From JADKBO01 sp965230345 (lineage in GTDB: Bacteria; Bacteroidota; Bacteroidia; Chitinophagales; Saprospiraceae): DNA of 64,000 bases. Location: NCBI GenBank assembly GCA_965230345.1, contig CBDDKR010000002.1, positions 434,001-498,000 on the forward strand, in the 5' to 3' direction. Made by a program: the position numbers and the translations under genes. The notes under the pieces are model-generated. The model was not told the DNA's origin, did no database searches, and saw only the letters and a program-made list of their open reading frames with translations. Shown here piece after piece: positions 42,068 to 51,194 of the stretch (the first letter of the stretch is position 1; each line of letters opens with the position of its first letter).

Positions 42068-43738
42068 ATGAAATTTAACTTTAAAATAAATATTGTTCTA
42101 CTGCCTACTCTTTTGATGCTGAGTGGTTGCTATAAGGACAATTTGACTGAAAATAATACCGTCATTGAACCTCAGCCAGACATCATTATAGATCATAATC
42201 TCCTTGGACATATTAATGATGAGAATGATACCCAATTAGAAGATTGGGCCCTAGTTTACAACAATCAAATCATTGACAAAACGGGTTCGTACTTTTACTT
42301 AGAAGCAGAAAAGGTTAATAAGTTTAAAGAAGTCCTACAGATTAGTAATTCCAAATTCTCCTATGAATACATCACTCCGCTAATTGAGAACCAGACCAAT
42401 TATAATCATTATATCTTTCCAAAAAATTATGAACAAAGAAGTACTTCTTCTTCTTCTTCCTTCTTCTATTCGAATGATGTTTATCAAATAGATATTGATG
42501 CTGATTCTTATTCCAAAAATTCTATTCCTTTACAGGGGAATATAGATTTTTTCTTATTAAATACTGATTTTAAGGATGAAGGTATATACCCAGGAGGATC
42601 TCTATATATCGATGAAAACAACAAAACCTCCTTGGTGAAACCCGAGCATTTCTTATCTATCAAAAGTGACCAAATCGATAAATTTAACGGCACAATTTCT
42701 CTTAAAACTTCAGCTAAAAACCTTTACCATTACAACTCGGAATTGAATCATTATGAGTTGATTCAGAATCAAAACATTACCAAAACGGGCTGGTATGCAA
42801 TAGGTAGCCATACCGATTATGTAATACTTACTGGAACTGCTCGGATTGATGAGAATACTACCAACGGTGAACCATTAAAACTTATTCATCATTCATTTTC
42901 TAAACCTGTAACAACAACTGATCAAGGCAAATACATTTGTTATGCTCCTCAAAATTCTAATTTTCAATTGACCAGAGAGAATGACTGTGGTCTTGAAAAC
43001 ATAGACATAGTTACCAACAGCGATGATCTAACAAAAGATGCTTTCTTTTCATCGACTGAGAACTCTTTTATTGTTCAAGCAGAAATCAAAGATTGCGAAT
43101 TGCAAAAAATCAACAAAGCCATCGTAAATATATCCACAGATGAATACTCTTTGGTTCGTTATGTAGAAACAGGTGATCTAAAAGTAACTGTACCAAAATG
43201 CAAAGACAAAACTCAATTGGTACACATTTTTGGGAAGGCATTAGGAAGTCACGCCACTTCTCCAATTCAAAACTATTCCATCAACGATAATACTTATTTA
43301 AACGATTTTTATATCTGTGAAGATCTTGGTGAAGAGTATTTAGTCCTTAAGACGGAAGATGAGTATTACCATTTCATAATGGCTTCTACCCAACTCATTG
43401 ATGATAGAGTAAAGTTCATCTTTAGTCAGGTTTCTAATCCAGAAAATCAATTGTCTCTATGGATACCAAAAAATACTAAAGCAGACATTGATAACGAGGA
43501 AATAAACATTGTCTTAGAGGGTTCTTCTTTAGGTAATCAAGGATACGAACTGAAATGTGAAGAATCTCCAATAGGCTGTGGATTCGATCAGTTCAAATTG
43601 ACGCACATAGGTTCCTCTATCGACGAATATTATAGAGGTTATTTTGAAGGAAACTTTTGGGTAAAAATATTCAACCCTACTAAAAAAGCAGGTTATAAAA
43701 AGATGGAAGCTCAATTTCATGTAAAACGTACATTCTAA
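42068..43738 (+). CDS. Large lipoprotein, unknown function
   Basis: A 556-residue protein with a lipoprotein signal ('LLPTLLMLSGCYKDN', Cys21). The mature chain is beta-rich, acidic near the start, and has no domain I recognise. A serine-rich stretch around residue 126-132 is encoded by a run of TTC/CTT triplets. Only 32 bp separate it from the ECF sigma gene downstream, so it probably heads that operon. It may be an envelope sensor or a cell-surface lipoprotein belonging to the same stress unit; this is an inference from position. Confidence 0.55.
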   Translation: MKFNFKINIVLLPTLLMLSGCYKDNLTENNTVIEPQPDIIIDHNLLGHINDENDTQLEDWALVYNNQIIDKTGSYFYLEAEKVNKFKEVLQISNSKFSYEYITPLIENQTNYNHYIFPKNYEQRSTSSSSSFFYSNDVYQIDIDADSYSKNSIPLQGNIDFFLLNTDFKDEGIYPGGSLYIDENNKTSLVKPEHFLSIKSDQIDKFNGTISLKTSAKNLYHYNSELNHYELIQNQNITKTGWYAIGSHTDYVILTGTARIDENTTNGEPLKLIHHSFSKPVTTTDQGKYICYAPQNSNFQLTRENDCGLENIDIVTNSDDLTKDAFFSSTENSFIVQAEIKDCELQKINKAIVNISTDEYSLVRYVETGDLKVTVPKCKDKTQLVHIFGKALGSHATSPIQNYSINDNTYLNDFYICEDLGEEYLVLKTEDEYYHFIMASTQLIDDRVKFIFSQVSNPENQLSLWIPKNTKADIDNEEINIVLEGSSLGNQGYELKCEESPIGCGFDQFKLTHIGSSIDEYYRGYFEGNFWVKIFNPTKKAGYKKMEAQFHVKRTF

Positions 43739-43770
43739 AAACAAAGCAACGGATACAAGCTGATCTAATA

Positions 43771-44322
43771 GTGGACGTAAGAGACATATTGAAAGGGTGT
43801 AAAGTGGGAGATAGGAGTGCCTACAGAGTATTGGTAAATAAATATTCATCAATGCTAATGGGTATTTGTACCAGATATCTAAAGAACTCAGCACTTGCTG
43901 AAGACGCTTTGCAAGAAACATACATAAGAATATTTAAGAGCATTAATAACGTATCAGATGCTTCAACTTTTGAAGCATGGATGAGAAAAATAGCGGTTAA
44001 CGAATCTCTAAAACAATGTAAAAAAAGAATACCATTTAGCGATGTTGAATCCATAGATATGAAACAACATATCCACATTATGCCAACCATCGAAGATGAA
44101 TTATCCAAAAATGATCTATTAAAAGTACTCAACGCATTACCAGATCATTATAGAGTCATCTTTAACCTTTACGAAATCGAGGGTTATAGTCATAAAGAAA
44201 TATCAAAGATGTTTAACATCGGAGAATCAACATCAAGAACCAAATTAATGAGGGCTAAAGAATTGATAAAATCTTACCTCAGCCAATTAGAAAAAGAAAA
44301 AGATATTGACTGTGTCAAATAA
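43771..44322 (+). CDS. ECF-type RNA polymerase sigma factor
   Basis: A 183-residue sigma-70 family protein with the ECF layout. Region 2 is 'ALAEDALQETYIRIFKSINNVSDASTFEAWMRKIAVNESL'-like, binding the -10 element and core polymerase. Region 4 is 'LPDHYRVIFNLYEIEGYSHKEISKMFNIGESTSRTKLMRAKELI', the helix-turn-helix for the -35 element. The start is a GTG at 43771; the next ATG lies inside region 2 and is too late. The downstream gene encodes its probable membrane-bound antagonist. Confidence 0.88.
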   Translation: MDVRDILKGCKVGDRSAYRVLVNKYSSMLMGICTRYLKNSALAEDALQETYIRIFKSINNVSDASTFEAWMRKIAVNESLKQCKKRIPFSDVESIDMKQHIHIMPTIEDELSKNDLLKVLNALPDHYRVIFNLYEIEGYSHKEISKMFNIGESTSRTKLMRAKELIKSYLSQLEKEKDIDCVK

Positions 44323-44335
44323 AACAGACAGCATT

Positions 44336-45607
44336 ATGGAACAGCAGTACGACAAATTCAAAGACAACCTCTCAAAGCTTGAGGTCTCGATAAACCACGA
44401 CAAATTGTGGGAAAACATAGAGCAACACATACCAGAGAAAGAATCAAATAGAAAAGGTTTTTTTCTATGGTTTTTCGTAGGGCTTGGACTACTATCGTCC
44501 TTGACAATCGGCTATTTTATTGGAAAAAATGCTCAAGATTCTTCTCCACTATTAGAGAATGAAAAAGTTGTCATTATAAATGAATTTGTTCCAACTTTCT
44601 CAAATGACTCAAAACCTAACCTAAAAGAGTCAACTGGTGCAACTCACAACCCAATATCAAATAATTCCATTTCACAAATTCAAAATAAACCATCAAATCC
44701 TTTAATTCATACTCTAGCAACTGTCACCCCATTAACTCAATTACCGATTATAAAATCCAATCAATTCTACCAGTTAAACCAAAAACTCATTGATCTTAGA
44801 TCCTATACAAATAATGTCAATCTTATAGAAGGCATTAGCCCTCGTTTAATTCATGAGGCTTATGTAATGAACGCGAATAAAATCGAACCAAATAAGAATA
44901 ACAGAATACCTATGCACTTTAACTTGGGAGTAATGCATGGGATCAGTGCCCTTTCGATCAATGAAGGAAGCAAAGAAAATACGTATAGTAATTTCTTAGA
45001 GTCCAGAACTCAAGCTTTACCTGCAATTCAGGTCCATGGATTATTTAGTTTTGAAATCTTACCTGAAATTTCGCTTTACTCTGGATTACAATACGAAAGA
45101 TTAACCTCGAGGATAGCAATCGATGAGAATTATACTTACTTTAAAAACGAAGAAGGTATTACTCAAGTAATCATTGACAAAGAAGGCAACTCTTCCCTTC
45201 AACAAGGAACCATAGAAATCATTGAGAAGAAAGAATATAAAGCTAGACAACACACCTACCATCATAACCTAAGCTTGCCATTAGGTGCAAAGTATACTCT
45301 TTTCAATTTAAAACCCTTACAAATTGACCTTTTTGCTCAGTCCAATCTGAATTTATTTGACTTGGCCTCTGGATCAATTCTTAATCATACAAAAACTCTA
45401 GACAAGGCTACTTCAAACTCCTATTCTAGACCATGGTACAACTTTGAATATGGAATTGGATTAAGCTATCAACTTACACCAAAATCAACAATAAAATTAA
45501 ATACCAAAAGGAGTGAAAGTACATTAACCTATGACATAAACGACAATCAAATAAATCAAAAATTTAAAACATATTTCATTGGTTTACAATACCAATACTT
45601 GTTTTAA
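44336..45607 (+). CDS. Dual-membrane-spanning anti-sigma-like protein with C-terminal outer-membrane barrel
   Basis: A 423-residue protein (ATG at 44336, 13 bp after the sigma stop; TTG/GTG starts upstream would overlap it). Residues 1-40 are charged and cytoplasmic in character ('LEVSINHDKLWENIEQHIPEKE'). One membrane helix follows (41-62, 'GFFLWFFVGLGLLSSLTIGYFIG'). Residues about 65-185 are a low-complexity Asn/Ser/Pro linker. From about 190 to the end are amphipathic strands ('MHFNLGVMHGISALSI', 'ISLYSGLQYERL', 'NFEYGIGLSYQL') ending 'YFIGLQYQYLF', an outer-membrane barrel terminus. One chain would thus touch cytoplasm, both membranes and the periplasm, as described for Dma proteins of Bacteroides. 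Confidence 0.72.
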   Translation: MEQQYDKFKDNLSKLEVSINHDKLWENIEQHIPEKESNRKGFFLWFFVGLGLLSSLTIGYFIGKNAQDSSPLLENEKVVIINEFVPTFSNDSKPNLKESTGATHNPISNNSISQIQNKPSNPLIHTLATVTPLTQLPIIKSNQFYQLNQKLIDLRSYTNNVNLIEGISPRLIHEAYVMNANKIEPNKNNRIPMHFNLGVMHGISALSINEGSKENTYSNFLESRTQALPAIQVHGLFSFEILPEISLYSGLQYERLTSRIAIDENYTYFKNEEGITQVIIDKEGNSSLQQGTIEIIEKKEYKARQHTYHHNLSLPLGAKYTLFNLKPLQIDLFAQSNLNLFDLASGSILNHTKTLDKATSNSYSRPWYNFEYGIGLSYQLTPKSTIKLNTKRSESTLTYDINDNQINQKFKTYFIGLQYQYLF

Positions 45608-45706
45608 TCAAAGACCCCAAAGGCTATGAATTTATTTCTTAACACTTAACCAAATATTGCAACTTGTTGCTGTATTAAATTTCTAAATTTCTTAAAACTT
45701 AACATC

Positions 45707-48310
45707 ATGAAATTTTTACACTTAAATTTCTTTTTGCTTTTGCTTGGTATGTTTACCAGCACCTCAAATCAAGCACAAATTGTTTGTAACCAAATGGTAA
45801 ATGTCACATTGGGACCAGTTGGAACAGTTGATCTCCAAACAGTATTTTTCCTTGAAGGAAACCATAGTCACCTAGATTCAACTTGGCTCGATCAGTATAC
45901 CTACGATTGTGCTGATCTTGGAATTAATATGGTAACCGTCTATGGATCGGATAATGGTAATGTAATCTCTTGTACTTCTACTATGTCCTTGGAGGACAAA
46001 CTGCAACCAATTGCTATCGCAGACAATGGTATCATTGTCACTTTAGATAGCAATGGAGAGTATCAATTATCTCCTTCAGAAGTCGATGAAGGCTCATTCG
46101 ACAACTGTAGTCCTGTAACTTTAACTGTAACACCAAGCCTTATAACATGTGGTATGGAAAATCCAGCTACAGTGGTTTTGACGGTTACTGATCTAGCTGG
46201 TAATACGAATCAGGCCTGGGCACATGTTTATTATCAAGACAACAATTCTACCAATTTAGCTTGTAATGATAATTATACTGTAAATCTTCCCGCAAACCAA
46301 TCATTAGAAATCTTACCTGAGCATATATTGGCTACTCCTTACACTGGAGACTGTCCAGATGCCACTTGGGTAGATTTAACTGTTAACGGAGTCGGAAGAG
46401 CGAACAACACTGTATCTTCTTCCGATGCTGGAGCAACAATTGTTGCAGAGGTAAATGCTGGTGGCAGTATGTGCTGGGGACATGTCGTAGTTACCACTGA
46501 AAACTGTGACACCTCATTAATGGATAGTGATGTAATATGGCCTCAAGATATTGTCATCAATCAACCTGTGTGTCAACAAAATTTAGCTACCTATCTGACG
46601 CCATCAAACATGATGAATACCCTAGGCATTCCAGCTTCTCATGCGATCGTTGATTTTGGGCCTCTTGACCCTTGTCTAATTCCAGCTTCAACTTATTCAG
46701 ATCAAATTTTGAATGGTAGTAATGGTTATGTCAAAATCATCCGTGATTGGGTTGTTGTAGAATGGAATAATGGAACATTCTTGGGTCACACCCAGATAAT
46801 TGAACTAACGACAGATTTCCCTGTTTTTTGTGACACATTACCTTGGAATACACCTGTTGGAGATTGTGCTAGTGGTCACACATTGGATGACGATATCGAA
46901 TGGCCTGCAGACATTACCATTAATACTGTCGCTCACCTTCCTTCTCAATTGGCTAACAATCCTAATGTTCTTACAGAAAATGTTGAACCTCAAGTTGGTA
47001 TTAACTCTTGTTGGACTATACAGACTACTTACGAAGACATTATGGTACCTAACGGATCAAATAACGTTGTTTTAAGAACTTGGACCGTATTTTCATTTGC
47101 ATCTTTTACATCAGCTGAGTATACTCAAAAAATCACCACACCATTGGGATCAACAGACATTTACTGTGCTTATAGAAACAATGGAGATCCTATCCCTGAT
47201 GTAGAAATGGCTCCAGGATATTATACCGATGATTCAGGATGTGTAGATTTATCGGCTTATACTGGAGATTTAGTAGAACCAACTAAAGACAGTCCAGCAG
47301 CAGAAGGAGTAGACATCTATGACGAGATCATTGCATACGAACACATTCTAGGAATAACAACTTTACCATTTTACACTTTATATCCAGCTGATATAAGTAA
47401 TGGAGGGGGAATAGGAGTTTCAACATTGGATGTTGTGCTTATGAGAAGAATGCAGCAAGGATTACACACTCCAAATCCAGAAGACGTATGGACATTTTTT
47501 GATTTTGCAGATCCTAATCACAAAGAACACATATTAAAATCAGAAAACAATCCACTAAATACATTTATTGGAGTAAAGTTAGGTGATTTGGACGACAGTT
47601 ACGATTTGGATAATGCGACTGGTAATAATCCTCCTGTTAATGATTTTGTATCTAAAGATGAAGTTCTAAATGCTGGTCAATCTTACTTCGTCCCTGTATA
47701 CCATAGTAAAAATGAAAAAATCTCTGGATTCAATTTTTCAATCGAAACATCAGACAAGTTGGATATCACTCGCGTATACGCTCCAGCTTTGAATAATTTT
47801 AGTGAGGAAAACCTAATGGAAGAAGGTAATATTCAGACTATTTCTTATATCGCATCGGATTATTTAGAAAACGGTGGTCTAGAATACAATAAAGAAAATG
47901 CATTGGTAATCTTGGTTGTAAAAGCTAAAGAAAATGCTATTCTAAGTGAAGAACTTTCTTTGACTAATCAAGATAAAAATCGAATCTACTCTGAGCAAAA
48001 CCCTGAAGGAGCAAGAATAGAATTAGAATGGGAGGACAGAATATCTTCATCTACTGTTGATATCGACGAATTAGCAGATCTTTTAGTATACCCTAATCCT
48101 GCTTCGAACATTTTAAATATTTCGACCAATGAAGACTACAAACCAGTTTCTTATATGGTATCTGATCTTACAGGAAAAATGATACTTCTTGATACTTACG
48201 CTGAGAAACCAATCGATATTTCCAATTTAAATCCTGGATTCCATATCATTCAATTGGTATTCCAAGATGGAAGTATTTCTAACACTAAATTTCTCAAAGT
48301 AGTGGAATAA
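45707..48310 (+). CDS. Large T9SS-secreted protein with HYR-, dockerin- and cohesin-like segments
   Basis: An 867-residue protein. A signal peptide (to about 'SNQAQI') is followed by HYR-like beta-sandwich material ('EDKLQPIAIADNGIIVTLDSNGEYQLSPSEVDEGSFDNCS'). The middle has repeated Cys-rich segments each opening 'DVIWPQDIVIN' or 'DIEWPADITIN'. A dockerin-like part is seen around residues 540-640 ('YPADISNGGGIGVSTLDVVLMRRMQQG', then 'FIGVKLGDLDDSYDLDN'). Next comes a cohesin-like sandwich (about 650-780, 'AGQSYFVPVYHSKNEKISGFNFSIETS'). The last about 80 residues are a T9SS type A sorting signal. This build is common in Saprospiria. A surface adhesion or matrix role is likely. Confidence 0.72.
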   Translation: MKFLHLNFFLLLLGMFTSTSNQAQIVCNQMVNVTLGPVGTVDLQTVFFLEGNHSHLDSTWLDQYTYDCADLGINMVTVYGSDNGNVISCTSTMSLEDKLQPIAIADNGIIVTLDSNGEYQLSPSEVDEGSFDNCSPVTLTVTPSLITCGMENPATVVLTVTDLAGNTNQAWAHVYYQDNNSTNLACNDNYTVNLPANQSLEILPEHILATPYTGDCPDATWVDLTVNGVGRANNTVSSSDAGATIVAEVNAGGSMCWGHVVVTTENCDTSLMDSDVIWPQDIVINQPVCQQNLATYLTPSNMMNTLGIPASHAIVDFGPLDPCLIPASTYSDQILNGSNGYVKIIRDWVVVEWNNGTFLGHTQIIELTTDFPVFCDTLPWNTPVGDCASGHTLDDDIEWPADITINTVAHLPSQLANNPNVLTENVEPQVGINSCWTIQTTYEDIMVPNGSNNVVLRTWTVFSFASFTSAEYTQKITTPLGSTDIYCAYRNNGDPIPDVEMAPGYYTDDSGCVDLSAYTGDLVEPTKDSPAAEGVDIYDEIIAYEHILGITTLPFYTLYPADISNGGGIGVSTLDVVLMRRMQQGLHTPNPEDVWTFFDFADPNHKEHILKSENNPLNTFIGVKLGDLDDSYDLDNATGNNPPVNDFVSKDEVLNAGQSYFVPVYHSKNEKISGFNFSIETSDKLDITRVYAPALNNFSEENLMEEGNIQTISYIASDYLENGGLEYNKENALVILVVKAKENAILSEELSLTNQDKNRIYSEQNPEGARIELEWEDRISSSTVDIDELADLLVYPNPASNILNISTNEDYKPVSYMVSDLTGKMILLDTYAEKPIDISNLNPGFHIIQLVFQDGSISNTKFLKVVE

Positions 48311-48345
48311 TAGATTATACTACTTTAAATCAACCCCCTTAAGCA

Positions 48346-48383
48346 AAGAGAGGAGATCCGTTTGGATCTCCTCTTTGTCTTTA
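48346..48383. terminator. Intrinsic terminator between convergent genes
   Basis: Perfect 10-bp stem GAGGAGATCC / GGATCTCCTC, extended by A-T pairs, with a 4-base GTTT loop and a T-rich tail on the plus strand. Confidence 0.85.
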
Positions 48384-48413
48384 TAGCAAGTTAAGTTTGG
48401 TCTATATTTTTTC

Positions 48414-49172
48414 TTATTGTATTACTAATACCCTTTTCTTAATAGAAAAATCTCCTTTCGTAATATCAATTATATATTGCCCAGCACTCATTTCTTCAGT
48501 TCCTAGACTCATAGTACCTTCATTAGCCGTCACTTGTTTAACCATATTTCCAGAGGCATCCATTACCGTAATCTGACTTCCCATCAGATCAGATGGTACA
48601 TCAATTTTCAATTCAGAATTAGAAGCAACTGGATTTGGGTAAACTTTAAACTCTCCAATTGAATTATTTTTGGTTGAAATCGGAATAGATTTTTTCTCTT
48701 GAATTAACTCGGTTATTTCAGAAATATTATCCATATCAATAGAACCCATTAATGAAAAGACGAAAAAGTTATCATCAGACATTCCAATTCCGACCAATTC
48801 CTTAATTACATCGTCTTCTTCCTTAATTACCAGTGAAAAATTATTGGTTTTGTCTCGAACAGTAATTAAATCCTCGTAAGAATTTCTAAGCATCCTCGTG
48901 CCCTTAGAGTATTCCGTTCTGGCTTGTTCAAGTCCGGGAACAGATAAGAATTCAAAGGATTCTATACGTTCACAAATTGTTTTAATTTTTTCGGACTCCT
49001 TATCATTATCTGGCAAGACTTTAGATACATACCCAAATAGGTTTCCAGAGATAAAAACAACAGTAGCATCTTTGTGATTTTCTAAATGACGATACTGCTC
49101 TTGAATTACGGATTGACCAAATAAAGAAACACTACATAATAATGCCATGAAGGCAATCATAAGGTTTTTCAT
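48414..49172 (-). CDS. DUF4252-like exported protein with T9SS type A sorting domain
   Basis: A 252-residue protein with a signal peptide (cleaved near 'LFGQSV'). Residues about 25-165 resemble DUF4252 ('TVVFISGNLFGYVSKVL', 'FEFLSVPG', 'EDLITVRDKTNNFSLVIKEEDDVIKELVGIGMSDDNFFVFSLMGSIDMDNISEI' as separate blocks), a family usually made as lipoproteins. The last about 75 residues ('VYPNPVASNSELKIDVPSDLMGSQITVMDASGNMVKQV..IKKRVLVIQ') are a T9SS signal. The protein should be surface-attached or released. Function unknown. Confidence 0.68.
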   Translation of the reverse strand: MKNLMIAFMALLCSVSLFGQSVIQEQYRHLENHKDATVVFISGNLFGYVSKVLPDNDKESEKIKTICERIESFEFLSVPGLEQARTEYSKGTRMLRNSYEDLITVRDKTNNFSLVIKEEDDVIKELVGIGMSDDNFFVFSLMGSIDMDNISEITELIQEKKSIPISTKNNSIGEFKVYPNPVASNSELKIDVPSDLMGSQITVMDASGNMVKQVTANEGTMSLGTEEMSAGQYIIDITKGDFSIKKRVLVIQ

Positions 49173-49365
49173 GATAAAATAATTTTAGACTTTATGTTAA
49201 TTAATATTAGAAGGTAGATTGTAAGAAAGGTGGATTCTTATCTTTTACCCATCTACTTCTAATCGACGCAACAAAGAATAAAATTGTTACGAAAATCTTA
49301 AATTGATCTATAATCTACTTTGAATTATAGACTAAATCAACATTATTACTCACGAAAAGGGTCGT

Positions 49366-49902
49366 TTACCAATTTTTGAAAGAAGGGTATTTATCAGAGT
49401 ATTTAATATATGCGGCACTGGTTTCATTGATGTAAAAATCAATACGTTCTTTGTCCATTGATTTTATAATTTTAGCTGGAGTACCAGCGTATATATGTCC
49501 ACTCTCGCATACTGTTCCCATTGATACCGTTGCATTTGCTCCTATGATCACATTCTCTTTGACCAAAACATCATCCAAAACGATGGCTCCCATGCCTATC
49601 AAACACCTTCCTTCCGTTTGACATCCGTGCAAAATAGCTCCATGTCCTATTGAAGTATCTTTTCCTATGACGGTGTCTTGCTTTCCTCGAGTACTATGTA
49701 TGATTACACCATCTTGTACATTAGAGTTTTCTTCTATTCGAATTTGATTGACGTCACCCCGAATTACAACATTAAACCAAATACTTACATTAGGTCCGAT
49801 GATGACATCACCCGTAATTGTTGCATTTGGTGCTATTCTTGCTGAAGGGTGAATTGTTGGCATTTTGCCGTCATAAGGCAATATCAATGGTTTCATATTC
49901 AA
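49366..49902 (-). CDS. Gamma carbonic anhydrase family protein (YrdA type)
   Basis: A 178-residue left-handed beta-helix protein. Hexapeptide repeats extend from 'IHPSARIAPNATITGDVIIGPNVSIWFNVVIRGD' to 'VIIGANATVSMGTVCESG'. Metal-binding histidines are in 'GVIIHSTRG' and 'SIGHGAILHGC'. This matches YrdA/CaiE-type proteins, some of which are zinc carbonic anhydrases. ATGs occur at residues 1 and 3, and either works. Its start overlaps the photolyase stop by 4 bp, so the two are cotranslated. It is the second such fold in the window. Confidence 0.85.
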   Translation of the reverse strand: MNMKPLILPYDGKMPTIHPSARIAPNATITGDVIIGPNVSIWFNVVIRGDVNQIRIEENSNVQDGVIIHSTRGKQDTVIGKDTSIGHGAILHGCQTEGRCLIGMGAIVLDDVLVKENVIIGANATVSMGTVCESGHIYAGTPAKIIKSMDKERIDFYINETSAAYIKYSDKYPSFKNW

Positions 49903-51194
49903 AGTGTTTCTTTATACGTCTTGAGCGCTCTTTCCCGAGCAAATTTATGTTCTACAATGGGGTTTGGATAAGATAATGTATTGAATTCAGGGACCCATTT
50001 ATTGATATACTCCATTTTTGAATCAAATCTTTTAACCTGTGTAGTTGGATTAAAAATCCTAAAGTATGGAGCAGCATCACAACCAGTCCCAGCTGCCCAT
50101 TGCCAATTTCCATTATTCAAAGCTAAGTCATAATCAAATAATCTAGAGGCAAAATAGGCTTCACCCCAACGCCAATCTATTAATAAGTGCTTACATAAAA
50201 AACTAGCCGTGAGCATACGTACCCTATTGTGCATATACCCGGTTTGATTAAGCTCTCTCATTCCAGCATCTACTAACGGATATCCAGTTTTACCAGCCTT
50301 CCACAACTCAAATTCTTCAACATTGTTTCTCCAATTAATGCCATTATATTTCGGTCTAAAACAACTTGAAGTTACATGAGGGAAATGATACAAAATTTGC
50401 ATGAAAAACTCTCTCCAAATCAATTGATCAATTATACCTTGATTATATTTAAACTTCCGCCAAACATCTCGTACGCTTACCGTACCAAATCTGAGGTGGA
50501 TACTCAATTTTGTTGTTGAATCTAACGAGGGATAATCTCTATTCTCAGAATACAACCTGTGAAATTCCGCATCTGGCAACTTCGAATTCCATTTAATCGA
50601 TGACATTCTAAACCCTAGGCTTTCCAAAGAAGGGAATTCTTGATCTGCTTGAATCAGGGGTTCGTATGAAATCGCATACTCTTTTATTTCATAAAGTAAC
50701 TCTTTCCACTTGTTTTTATAGGGAGTATAAATCGTATAGGGACTGCCGTTGCTTTTTACAATTTCATTTTCTTCAAATATGACTTGATCTTTGTACTGAA
50801 AAAAATTAATTCCTCTGGAAGCGAGATAATTTCTAACTTCCATATCCCTTTTTATGGCATAGGGCTCATAATCCTTGTTGGAAAAAACAGATTCTATTTC
50901 AAACCTAGAATATAATTCTTGCCAAACTTCCAACACCTCTCCCTTGACCACGTATATCCCAGCTTGATTGGGCCCTAATTGCCTATTTAACGATTTAAGT
51001 CTACTGTAAATAAATGATACTCTATGATCATCTTTGGGTAATTCATTGAGTATTTCATCATCAAAAATGAATACAAGTAATGTTGGCTTCCCAGACCCAA
51101 TAGCATGAAATAATCCTACATTGTCGTGAATGCGTAAATCCCTCCTAAACCAAAATATATTGATTGGATTCAAGGTCGATTTACTTTTTCTCAA
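49899..51194 (-). CDS. Cryptochrome/photolyase family protein (probable CPD photolyase)
   Basis: A 431-residue flavoprotein of the photolyase family that uses light to reverse UV-made pyrimidine dimers. The antenna domain opens 'IFWFRRDLRIHDNVGLFHA'. The FAD-binding C-terminal domain shows 'LIWREFFMQILYHFP', 'AGKTGYPLVDAGMRELNQTGYMHNRVRMLTASFL', 'DWRWGEAYFASRLFDYDLALNNGNWQWAAGTGCDAAPYFRIFNP', all strongly conserved. A repair enzyme is more likely than a cryptochrome because the WQW and the DNA-contact residues are present, but this is not proven. Its start overlaps the upstream GumN gene by 14 bp. Confidence 0.88.
   Translation of the reverse strand: MRKSKSTLNPINIFWFRRDLRIHDNVGLFHAIGSGKPTLLVFIFDDEILNELPKDDHRVSFIYSRLKSLNRQLGPNQAGIYVVKGEVLEVWQELYSRFEIESVFSNKDYEPYAIKRDMEVRNYLASRGINFFQYKDQVIFEENEIVKSNGSPYTIYTPYKNKWKELLYEIKEYAISYEPLIQADQEFPSLESLGFRMSSIKWNSKLPDAEFHRLYSENRDYPSLDSTTKLSIHLRFGTVSVRDVWRKFKYNQGIIDQLIWREFFMQILYHFPHVTSSCFRPKYNGINWRNNVEEFELWKAGKTGYPLVDAGMRELNQTGYMHNRVRMLTASFLCKHLLIDWRWGEAYFASRLFDYDLALNNGNWQWAAGTGCDAAPYFRIFNPTTQVKRFDSKMEYINKWVPEFNTLSYPNPIVEHKFARERALKTYKETL

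Noticed and set aside
42444..42466. Run of CTT/TTC triplets inside the large lipoprotein gene, considered as a phase-variable repeat
   Set aside because: The unit is three bases, so gain or loss would not shift the frame. It encodes a Ser-rich patch only.
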